Counted from the first letter of the stretch, positions 1 to 6,073 are shown. The stretch: 7,861 nucleotides of DNA from Sulfurovum sp. (GCA_020721385.1 DYMW01000034.1:7320-15180); one strand, 5' to 3'. Notes: generated from the letters alone by a model not told the origin. Translations and numbers: made by a program.

Positions 1-145
1 CCTTATTTGTGGTACTTTCTATGAATTCTGTAGAACCAACAAGGCATCTCGATAATGGGTTACTAATTCACTATTAAGTAATGTATCAATTTTTTCAATT
101 TCATTTGAATATCATCTTTTTTATTCCAGTTTTAATTTTTTAATA

Positions 146-151
146 TACAAT
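146..151 (+). promoter_or_regulatory. Candidate -10 box for the RNase T2 gene
   Basis: TACAAT (five of six matches to TATAAT) lies in a T-rich stretch. It would start transcription near 158 and leave a leader of about 18 nt before the ATG at 176. There is no convincing -35, which is common in Campylobacterota. This is inferred from sequence only. Confidence 0.4.
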
Positions 152-175
152 GGTATCTAAAATTTAAGGAAAATC

Positions 176-1114
176 ATGAAAAAATCAATTCTTACCTTTC
201 TCTTCATCGCATTACCATTAATCACTATGGCAAAAGAACCTCTCACTTATGGAACTGCCAGTTTGGAGTGTCCTGCCTACAATAACATGAAGCATACCAC
301 CAATACCAGTAATATTCAATTAGAAGTAGGTAAACAATATCGAATCTTACAAAAGAATGATGGTCAAATTCTAACGTTAATAGAAGGTGCAAGTATTCCT
401 CAACGTTGGGTACGAGAGGTATGTTTTTCAGATACCAAGAACGAAGAAAAAAAGAGCATCACATCGGCTTCAAAAGTTACTACAGCTCCACAGAATTTAT
501 TGGCAATCAGTTGGCAAAATGCTTTTTGTCAAACACATCAATATAAAAAAGAGTGTAAAAATATGAGCAGTAGAGATTTTGGAGCTTCAAACTTTGTGCT
601 TCATGGTCTTTGGCCTCAACCAAGAAACAATCAATACTGTAACGTGAGTAAAAAAGAAATTGGTATGGATAAAAATAAGCAATGGAATCAATTAAGTACT
701 TTAGATTTAAATACCACCGTACGTAATGAACTCTCAAAATTAATGCCTGGTTACGCCTCTAATTTACATCTTCATGAGTGGGTCAAACATGGAACTTGTT
801 ATGGAACTTCTGCCAATGAATATTATGCTCATGCAATGAACTTATTGAAACAGGTTAATGAATCAAGCGTTCAAACTTATTTTATAAACAATATTGGGAA
901 AACGGTTAATTTAAAAGATATTCGTAATGTGTTTAGTGAAGCATTTGGAAAAAAGAGTGGGGAACACATTACGATGAATTGTGACCATGGATTAATTACC
1001 GAATTATGGCTTCACATTGGAAGTGGTGAAGCCAATTTAGATGTATTGTTACCTAAAGGTGAAACCCCTAAGAGTCGTTGTTATCAAGGGCGTATTGATG
1101 CTGTTGGGTATTAA
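176..1114 (+). CDS. Secreted ribonuclease T2 family protein with N-terminal SH3-like extension
   Basis: This is an endoribonuclease of the T2 family, which cleaves single-stranded RNA through a 2',3'-cyclic phosphate. Both family signatures are visible: CAS I FVLHGLWPQ (140-148, catalytic His143) and CAS II HEWVKHGTC (200-208, catalytic Glu201, Lys204 and His205). Residues 1-19 (MKK, a hydrophobic core, then TMA before KEP) look like a Sec signal peptide with cleavage near residue 19, so the enzyme should act in the periplasm or outside the cell. Residues 22-85 precede the catalytic domain and resemble an SH3-like fold (VGKQYRIL, then RWVREVC), with Cys32 and Cys83 possibly paired. E. coli RNase I is about 268 aa, so the 312 aa here fits an added domain. 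AAGGA at 166-170 sits 5 nt before the ATG. The gene looks intact, has its own promoter, and overlaps the convergent downstream gene. Nucleotide scavenging is a likely role but is inferred. Confidence 0.93.
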   Translation: MKKSILTFLFIALPLITMAKEPLTYGTASLECPAYNNMKHTTNTSNIQLEVGKQYRILQKNDGQILTLIEGASIPQRWVREVCFSDTKNEEKKSITSASKVTTAPQNLLAISWQNAFCQTHQYKKECKNMSSRDFGASNFVLHGLWPQPRNNQYCNVSKKEIGMDKNKQWNQLSTLDLNTTVRNELSKLMPGYASNLHLHEWVKHGTCYGTSANEYYAHAMNLLKQVNESSVQTYFINNIGKTVNLKDIRNVFSEAFGKKSGEHITMNCDHGLITELWLHIGSGEANLDVLLPKGETPKSRCYQGRIDAVGY

Positions 1115-2150
1115 TTTTTTGAAAATTCTCTAAAGAAATTAAACTTAATTCTATATTCCGTCCAACTTCACGTTCACATTTTGCAATGATATTTTGGAAA
1201 AACGTTAAATCAGAATTTTTTGCAAAAACCAAAATATCAGCACCTGAATCTAAAGCATCTAGCAACATCGTTCCCGCTTTTAGATAGGTCAATTGTGAAT
1301 GTGTTTTCAAAAGAGTTTGACCTGCTAATTTGGATGATTTAGAAAATGAAACCACTTTTGCACCACTCTCTATAATAGCTAAATTGGTACTTTGAATCAA
1401 CGCTTGTGAATGATTGTCTCCCACATAAAAAGCAATACTTTCATTTTTGAAAGAGTCTCCTGTAAATGTATGTGATTTTTTACTCAGGGTTAAATTTGAA
1501 ATTCTATCAATAAACGATGTTTTTTGAGTAAAGCCAATCATCTTTTTGAGTTCATTAATTTGTTGCCCATAATCTTTATAATTAAAAAGATTGTTCTCAT
1601 ATTCACAACAAGCAATTCCATTAAATTCATCATTAATAGCCGACAATATAGCCTCTTTATGCTCTGAGCCATTGTGAATCATTCTTGCAGCCAAAACCAA
1701 TATGGCATCACCAATATACTCATGATTGTAGTTAAACGTCTCTGAAGCATAATGAAGAGGGTAGAGGGTATGATAATATTCCAAATCAGCTTCACTAGCA
1801 AAGGGTGCCAACAGTTCAAAGCTTTGCATAAAATCATCATCATTCAAAATTAAACCATTATTAGAACGATAGGTTGAAGCAGGGTCTATCTGTAATTCTG
1901 TTCCAAGTTGCTCTATAATCGTTACAATTGGTTCATCGGCAGTTACAATCAAACCATTGACTTTTAGAATAATATTTTTATTTGGAAAAGAAAAATCAAG
2001 ATTTTGTGTCTTAATAATTTCTAAAACATTTATAAGTTTTAAATCTTTATTGACTGTTAAAACGAAATGTTTATAGTAAGGTAAATAATCTGTTTTGGCA
2101 TTAAAAAAAAAGGCTTTTATTTTCAGATTTAATATGTTTTCAAATGGCAT
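1068..2150 (-). CDS. Cysteine-depleted SdhB-CCG fusion protein, probable fourth member of the sdh operon
   Basis: No enzymatic function can be assigned to this 360-aa protein. By eye it is a degenerate relative of both upstream genes. Residues 11-27 match SdhB 14-30 at 15 of 17 positions (IKAFFFNAKTDYLPYYK). Residues 28-90 follow the rest of the 2Fe-2S domain and keep KVNG (63-66), but about 7 residues covering the cluster loop are missing. Residues 122-205 track the SdhB ferredoxin-like domain: an IGDAILVLAAR segment (146-156) matches SdhB LGPAAFVAAYR, and GIACC (178-182) sits where GVWDC is. Residues 239-340 track one CCG domain, with the usual Cys ligands replaced by Asp245, Leu275-Ala276, Lys311 and Asp314. 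Only Cys181, Cys182 and Cys325 remain in the whole protein. The layout recalls archaeal TfrB (SdhB plus CCG) without metal sites. AGGAG lies 6 nt before the ATG. It may already be a named Campylobacterota domain of unknown function (possibly DUF5644 or an HdrB-like C-terminal domain, from unverified memory). A structural or assembly role for SdhABE is inferred. Confidence 0.88.
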   Translation of the reverse strand: MPFENILNLKIKAFFFNAKTDYLPYYKHFVLTVNKDLKLINVLEIIKTQNLDFSFPNKNIILKVNGLIVTADEPIVTIIEQLGTELQIDPASTYRSNNGLILNDDDFMQSFELLAPFASEADLEYYHTLYPLHYASETFNYNHEYIGDAILVLAARMIHNGSEHKEAILSAINDEFNGIACCEYENNLFNYKDYGQQINELKKMIGFTQKTSFIDRISNLTLSKKSHTFTGDSFKNESIAFYVGDNHSQALIQSTNLAIIESGAKVVSFSKSSKLAGQTLLKTHSQLTYLKAGTMLLDALDSGADILVFAKNSDLTFFQNIIAKCEREVGRNIELSLISLENFQKINTQQHQYALDNNDS

Positions 2151-2178
2151 GGGTGACTCCTAAAAGTTTTAATTATTA

Positions 2179-2199
2179 ATTCTATATAACCATAGTTAT
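2179..2199 (-). promoter_or_regulatory. Possible promoter with short inverted repeat before the SdhB-CCG fusion gene
   Basis: On the minus strand TATAGAAT (2179-2186) could serve as a -10 box about 30 nt before the ATG at 2150. Just upstream is a small inverted repeat, ATAAC-N4-GTTAT (2186-2199), which might be an operator or chance in AT-rich DNA. If real, this gene could be expressed separately from sdhABE. Confidence 0.22.
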
Positions 2200-2268
2200 G
2201 ATTAAAATAGAGTGAGGTTATTAAAAAACGTAGAAGAAATATTTTAAAATGAGAAGATTTGTCTTTTG

Positions 2269-2295
2269 TAGGGACAAAGTAATACCTTGTCCCTA
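2269..2295 (-). terminator. 9-bp hairpin just downstream of sdhE
   Basis: TAGGGACAA pairs perfectly with TTGTCCCTA across a 9-nt loop, 14 nt after the sdhE stop codon. On the minus strand it is followed by CAAAAGACAAATC, with no U-run, so it is not a textbook intrinsic terminator. It may be an attenuator, an mRNA 3'-end stabiliser or a processing site that lowers expression of the downstream gene relative to sdhABE. Confidence 0.45.
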
Positions 2296-2309
2296 TATAG
2301 TAGAATCGG

Positions 2310-3206
2310 TTACGCAGTAGCCTCAGTAAATATCTGTTTGGCTTTTTGAACATGGAAATTAAGTCCAATCTCTTTTTCGGTACATCCAAGAGCAAGGGCT
2401 ACCATTTGTGGCATGTGTAGAACTGGAATGGCTACATCACGACCAATAACTTTACCTACGCTATCTTGATACGTATCCATTTTTAAATGACAAAGAGGGC
2501 AGGGTGTTACTACCATATCTGCATTGTTATCAATCGCATCAACAAGAGCATTTCCTGCCAACACTTCTGAAGTATGGTTTGCTTGTAACTCTACATGGAA
2601 ACCACAACATTTATTTTTACTTGCGTAATCAACAGGTTTACCTTCTAAAGCTACAATCAACTGGTCTAAAGAGGTTGGGTTGTATGAATTCTCTCCACCG
2701 TTGCTTTTGTGGTGTAATTCACTTGGTCTAATGTTGTGACAACCATAGAATGGTGCAATGTTAAACATACTAAGTGGAGTTACAACTTTATCTTGAACAT
2801 TTTCTAAACCATACTCTTCAATGATGGCATATAAAAAGTGTTTAATCTCACTGGTACCTTTGTACTCTAAACCTACTTCTTTAAGTTTTTCATTCACTCT
2901 GGCTTTTAGTTCAGGGTTGGTATCAAGTGCATGTTTGGTCATGGCAGAGTTGAGTTGACACGTATTACAAATGGTAATCATGGTTAACCCTAATTTTTCT
3001 GCATAACAGATGTTTCTAGCATTTAAAACGTGTGCTAAGAATTCATCAAAATCTTGTAAGTGACTTGCACCACAACAACTTGCTTCTTCTAAAATGGTAA
3101 TTTTAATTCCTAACTTATCGGCTACAGCAAGAGTAGATGACAGTAGTTCAGGTGTAGATTGTTTGGCTGTACATCCTGTAAACAGTGCATAGTGTAATTG
3201 GCTCAT
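2310..3206 (-). CDS. sdhE: Type-E succinate dehydrogenase/fumarate reductase subunit E (two-CCG-domain, HdrB-like)
   Basis: This is the CCG-domain subunit that replaces membrane anchors SdhC/SdhD in type-E complexes and passes electrons between SdhB and the quinone or another partner. Two full cysteine-rich motifs are present: Cys12, Cys44-Cys45-Gly46, Cys80 and Cys83; then Cys156, Cys200-Cys201-Gly202, Cys236 and Cys239. This resembles HdrB of heterodisulfide reductase, where such motifs hold non-cubane [4Fe-4S] clusters. In the second motif the first spacing (43 residues between Cys156 and Cys200) is longer than in the first (31). The C-terminal LALGCTEKEIGLNFHV segment is also typical of the family. 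At 298 aa the length is normal, and no transmembrane helix is visible. The start is fixed by AAGGAG 5 nt before the ATG. It lies 9 nt after sdhB and is probably translationally coupled. In Campylobacter the counterpart is called MfrE (formerly SdhC); annotation pipelines often call it heterodisulfide reductase subunit B. Confidence 0.93.
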   Translation of the reverse strand: MSQLHYALFTGCTAKQSTPELLSSTLAVADKLGIKITILEEASCCGASHLQDFDEFLAHVLNARNICYAEKLGLTMITICNTCQLNSAMTKHALDTNPELKARVNEKLKEVGLEYKGTSEIKHFLYAIIEEYGLENVQDKVVTPLSMFNIAPFYGCHNIRPSELHHKSNGGENSYNPTSLDQLIVALEGKPVDYASKNKCCGFHVELQANHTSEVLAGNALVDAIDNNADMVVTPCPLCHLKMDTYQDSVGKVIGRDVAIPVLHMPQMVALALGCTEKEIGLNFHVQKAKQIFTEATA

Positions 3207-3211
3207 CTTTT

Positions 3212-3217
3212 CTCCTT
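3212..3217 (-). promoter_or_regulatory. Shine-Dalgarno of sdhE overlapping the sdhB stop codon
   Basis: On the minus strand the sdhB stop TAA (3216-3218) runs directly into GGAG, giving TAAGGAG, with 5 nt to the sdhE ATG. The stop codon supplies part of the ribosome binding site, which favours translational coupling and fixed subunit ratios. Confidence 0.75.
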
Positions 3218-4220
3218 ATAGCTTGTTGGTCATTGAGATTTCAATCAGTTTTTGAATCTCAGAAAGATTTTTAGATTTTGGTACATTGTCTACCCATGGA
3301 AGGGCATCATTCCAATGAATTTTTCCAGCTTTTATCATTTTAACCGCTGTACTCATGTGTTTGTACATCCCTAAATAACCCTCAGAGTAAAGAACAATAT
3401 CGGCTTCATCAAGGAAACCATGTTTTTTCATGCTTCGTACAAAACCTTCAGCATGACGTGTTGCCACATTGCTAACTGCTACACGTTTCTCAAATTGTAG
3501 GTTATGAAGTTTGGTAATTTTTTCGATTGGATTAATCTCTTTTGGACACGCTTCCGCACACTCAAAACATTTCACACAATCCCAAACACCTTGACCTGCT
3601 TGGGCAGTCATTTCAAGTCTCTCTATTCCAGCAGAGTCTCTGGTATCCACGGTAAATCTATACGCAGCCACAAACGCTGCAGGTCCTAAGAATGCATCGT
3701 TTACTTCAAGGGCAGGGCAAGAGTAGTGACACGCACCACACTGAATACACAAATCAGAATCTAAAAAGTTGTTAAACTCAGCAATTGATTGTTTGGTTTC
3801 ATGTTCAGGATGTGGCTCAACATCAGCAACCACAAAAGGTTTAACTTTGGCGTGTTTTTCCCAGAAGTCTGACTTATCAATAATCATATCTTTAACAACA
3901 CGCTTTTTACTTGATGGCTCAAATACCAGTTCGTTGTTAAAAAGATTGAGCAATTCCATGGCATTTTGTTTACAGGCCAAAGTCGCTTTACCATTGACTT
4001 TAATGGCACATGCACCACAAATTCCATGACGACAAGAACGTCGATAAGAGAAAGAACCATCATGTTCCCATTTAATTTTGTTCATTAGGTCAAGAATCAA
4101 ATCATCTTTTCCCACTTCCATCTCATACTGTTTATAATATGGAAGGTAATCAGTTTCAGCATTAAATCTAAATGCTTTTATGGTTACTTTTCGATTTTCA
4201 CTATTTTTAGTTACACTCAT
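3216..4220 (-). CDS. sdhB: Succinate dehydrogenase/fumarate reductase iron-sulfur subunit B (type E)
   Basis: This subunit relays electrons from the FAD of SdhA to SdhE. Numbered from the ATG at 4220 (334 aa), residues 12-105 form a plant-type ferredoxin domain with 2Fe-2S ligands Cys63, Cys68, Cys71 (SCRHGICGAC) and Cys83. Residues 150-235 form the C-terminal ferredoxin-like domain with Cys158, Cys161, Cys164 and Cys168-Pro, then Cys215, Cys218, Cys221 and Cys225-Pro. The last set has four cysteines, where classical SdhB has three around a [3Fe-4S] cluster; this fits type-E enzymes, in which the site can hold a [4Fe-4S] cluster. Residues 240-334 are a C-terminal extension beyond the usual length of about 240 aa. 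I chose 4220 because AAGGAGG (4226-4232) lies 5 nt upstream; the ATG at 4223 is only 2 nt from it, and a start at 4277 would run 47 bp into sdhA. Ten nt separate it from sdhA. Confidence 0.95.
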   Translation of the reverse strand: MSVTKNSENRKVTIKAFRFNAETDYLPYYKQYEMEVGKDDLILDLMNKIKWEHDGSFSYRRSCRHGICGACAIKVNGKATLACKQNAMELLNLFNNELVFEPSSKKRVVKDMIIDKSDFWEKHAKVKPFVVADVEPHPEHETKQSIAEFNNFLDSDLCIQCGACHYSCPALEVNDAFLGPAAFVAAYRFTVDTRDSAGIERLEMTAQAGQGVWDCVKCFECAEACPKEINPIEKITKLHNLQFEKRVAVSNVATRHAEGFVRSMKKHGFLDEADIVLYSEGYLGMYKHMSTAVKMIKAGKIHWNDALPWVDNVPKSKNLSEIQKLIEISMTNKL

Positions 4221-4225
4221 CATGA

Positions 4226-4232
4226 CCTCCTT
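4226..4232 (-). promoter_or_regulatory. Strong Shine-Dalgarno of sdhB overlapping the sdhA stop
   Basis: AAGGAGG on the minus strand shares bases with the sdhA stop TAA (4231-4233), reading TAAGGAGG. It lies 5 nt before the ATG at 4220 and 2 nt before the adjacent ATG at 4223. This decides the sdhB start and suggests coupling to sdhA translation. Confidence 0.8.
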
Positions 4233-5946
4233 AATATGATCTTTCTTTAGGCTCAAACTTACCAAGCACAACATCACCCCACTCTGTTGTTATGTTGTAA
4301 TCTTTATCCATATAAGCATAGGTATGTTTCAAAAACTTTTCATCATTTCTGGTTGGGAAATCTTCACGGAAATGACCACCACGGCTCTCTTCTCTCATTA
4401 ATGCACCAACAACGATGAATTTTGAAAACTCCAACATGTGACCAAGCTCTATGGCTTCTTGAAGGTCAGTATTGAATGTTTTAGACTTGTCATCAATACG
4501 AATATGGTTAAATCTTTTGAGTAAATCATCAATTAATGCCAATTGCTCTTCAAGTGACTCTTTGGTTCTAAATACACCCGCATTTTTGGTCATACCATTT
4601 TGAAGCTCTACTCTAAGTTTTGGTACGCTTTCCATTCCATTCGAGGTTCTCAATTTTTCCATTTCAGCCAACATTGCATCAGCATCCGATACAGAAGCAG
4701 GACGAAGTTCAATACCTTCATTAAGTGCTTTAACCATATTTTCACCCGCATGACGACCAAACAATAGGGCTTCTAAAACCGAGTTTGCACCCAATCTGTT
4801 TGCACCATGAACGGATACACAAGAACACTCACCAGCAGCATAGAAACCTTCTACCAATTCGGTTGGAGATTTACGAACTTGACAATTAATGTTGGTTGGA
4901 ATTCCACCCATAGAGTAGTGTGCAGTAGCAGAGATATGAATAGGCTCTTTAAGCATGTCTTGACCTTGGAATGCAATTGCCAACTCTCTAAGTTCTGGAA
5001 GTTTGGTCAAAATAATTTGTGGGTCTAAGTGTGTCAAATCAATATTAACCGATTGACCATCTTTACCAACACCTTTTCCATCACGAACCTCTTGCATAAT
5101 TGCACGGCTTACAACATCACGAGAAGCAAGTTCCATAGCATTTGGAGCATATTTACTCATAAATCTTTCACCCTCAGAGTTGAAAAGACGACCACCTTCA
5201 CCACGTGCAGCTTCTGAAATAAGTACACCAGAACCACCAAGACCACTTGGATGAAATTGTACAAACTCCATATCTTCAAGTGGAAGACCGTGACGTGCAA
5301 CAATAGAGAGAGAATCTCCTGTATTGGCATGGGCATTGGAGTTAAATCGATACGCTCTTGCGTGTCCACCTGTTGCGAACATGGTTACTTTTGCATTAAA
5401 AATGGCAGGTTCAGAAGTACGAATATTGTATGCAGATACTCCTGAAACTTTACCATCTTTATAGATAAGGTCAGCACAGTACCACTCATCAAATACTTCA
5501 ATTCCTGCTCTATGTGCTTGTTCATAAATGGTTTGAAGTAGGGTTAAACCTGTTCTATCTTTGGCATAACACGCTCTTGGTTGTGATTGTCCACCAAATG
5601 GTCTTATGGCAATATCACCCTCTTTATCTCTTGAGAAAACAGCCCCCATTCTCTCTGCCCAACGAATGGTCTCTGGTGCTTTAGTACACATCAGCTCAAC
5701 ACAATCTTGATCGGCTAAATAATCAGAACCTTTCACGGTATCAAATTCGTGAAGTTCTGTAGAGTCATCTTTGCCTAGTGCTGCATTAATCCCACCTTGT
5801 GCTGCTCCTGAGTGGCTTCTAAGTGGGTGAAGTTTTGTAATAACCGCTGTTCTTTTACCTGCTTCTGTTAGCTCTTTTGCTGCCGCTAAACCAGCCAATC
5901 CAGCACCAACAACTACAGCGTCATATTCGTAGATTTTAACATCCAT
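4231..5946 (-). CDS. sdhA: Succinate dehydrogenase/fumarate reductase flavoprotein subunit A, no Tat signal
   Basis: This is the catalytic subunit that interconverts succinate and fumarate using covalently bound FAD. The 571-aa length is normal. The N-terminal Rossmann motif VVGAGLAGLAAA (12-23) binds FAD, and His45 in RSHSGAAQGG (43-52) is the expected covalent attachment residue. Other family features are FGGQSQPRACYAKDRTG (117-133), His232 in FHPSG, Arg276 in LASRDVV (position of the proton-transfer Arg of E. coli SdhA/FrdA), His343 in TAHYSMGGI and Arg384 in HGANRLGANS. REESRGGHFREDFP (518-531) is the usual C-terminal element. The protein begins MDVKIYEYDAVVVG with no twin-arginine signal, so it should be cytoplasmic, unlike the exported MfrA/SdhA of Campylobacter jejuni and Wolinella. 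The ATG has AAGGAA 8 nt upstream. It is the first gene of the operon and diverges from thiL. The direction of the reaction (TCA oxidation, reductive TCA or fumarate respiration) cannot be read from sequence. Confidence 0.97.
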   Translation of the reverse strand: MDVKIYEYDAVVVGAGLAGLAAAKELTEAGKRTAVITKLHPLRSHSGAAQGGINAALGKDDSTELHEFDTVKGSDYLADQDCVELMCTKAPETIRWAERMGAVFSRDKEGDIAIRPFGGQSQPRACYAKDRTGLTLLQTIYEQAHRAGIEVFDEWYCADLIYKDGKVSGVSAYNIRTSEPAIFNAKVTMFATGGHARAYRFNSNAHANTGDSLSIVARHGLPLEDMEFVQFHPSGLGGSGVLISEAARGEGGRLFNSEGERFMSKYAPNAMELASRDVVSRAIMQEVRDGKGVGKDGQSVNIDLTHLDPQIILTKLPELRELAIAFQGQDMLKEPIHISATAHYSMGGIPTNINCQVRKSPTELVEGFYAAGECSCVSVHGANRLGANSVLEALLFGRHAGENMVKALNEGIELRPASVSDADAMLAEMEKLRTSNGMESVPKLRVELQNGMTKNAGVFRTKESLEEQLALIDDLLKRFNHIRIDDKSKTFNTDLQEAIELGHMLEFSKFIVVGALMREESRGGHFREDFPTRNDEKFLKHTYAYMDKDYNITTEWGDVVLGKFEPKERSY

Positions 5947-5980
5947 ACTGCCATTTCCTTTTAAATAAGAATTTGTAAAG

Positions 5981-6001
5981 ATTATATCCTAAGCCATTAT
6001 A
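5981..6001 (-). promoter_or_regulatory. Tandem TATAAT boxes, candidate sdh operon promoter(s)
   Basis: Two perfect minus-strand TATAAT hexamers occur at 5981-5986 and 5996-6001, 15 bp apart centre to centre. The downstream one would start transcription near 5974, leaving about 28 nt of leader before the sdhA ATG. Neither has a clear -35. They may be two start sites or one promoter plus chance similarity. Confidence 0.5.
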
Positions 6002-6045
6002 AGTTAATTGAATGATAATTACATACTTTTATATCAACGTAATTA

Positions 6046-6054
6046 TGTTACAAT
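6046..6054 (+). promoter_or_regulatory. Extended -10 promoter for thiL
   Basis: TGTTACAAT is a TGn extended -10 followed by TACAAT. Transcription would begin near 6061, 20 nt before the GTG start at 6081. Its position downstream of the ATG codons at 6012 and 6045 argues against those starts. Confidence 0.5.
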
Positions 6055-6067
6055 TTTTCCAGAAATA

Positions 6068-6073
6068 TAAGGG
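6068..6073 (+). promoter_or_regulatory. Shine-Dalgarno deciding the thiL GTG start
   Basis: TAAGGG lies 7 nt before the GTG at 6081. The in-frame ATG codons at 6012 and 6045 have no comparable site upstream. Confidence 0.55.

Noticed and set aside
507..737. 76-codon minus-strand frame inside the RNase T2 gene
   Set aside because: It lies antisense to the catalytic motif CAS I and has no supporting signals.
1068..2150. Calling the fusion gene a pseudogene of sdhB because the cysteines are gone
   Set aside because: The frame is fully open for 360 codons with a good ribosome site, and conserved segments show synonymous rather than disruptive differences, so it looks functional.
2129..2395. 88-codon minus-strand frame spanning the sdhE end and the gap
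   Set aside because: It overlaps sdhE and the fusion gene in another frame, has no ribosome site, and its composition (many Tyr, Phe, Leu and Arg) is what AT-rich out-of-frame DNA gives.
3504..4029. Plus-strand open frames antisense to sdhB (Cys- and Ser-rich products)
   Set aside because: They are antisense shadows of the iron-sulfur coding sequence; every conserved residue is explained by SdhB on the minus strand.
4221..4277. Upstream in-frame ATG (4277) giving SdhB 19 extra residues (MMLCLVSLSLKK onward)
   Set aside because: It overlaps sdhA by 47 bp and has no good ribosome site, whereas AAGGAGG is 5 nt before the ATG at 4220 and SdhB proteins start shortly before the ferredoxin domain.
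4807..5445. Several plus-strand open frames of 60-75 codons antisense to sdhA
   Set aside because: They are shadows of the well-conserved sdhA coding frame, with no ribosome sites or recognisable domains.
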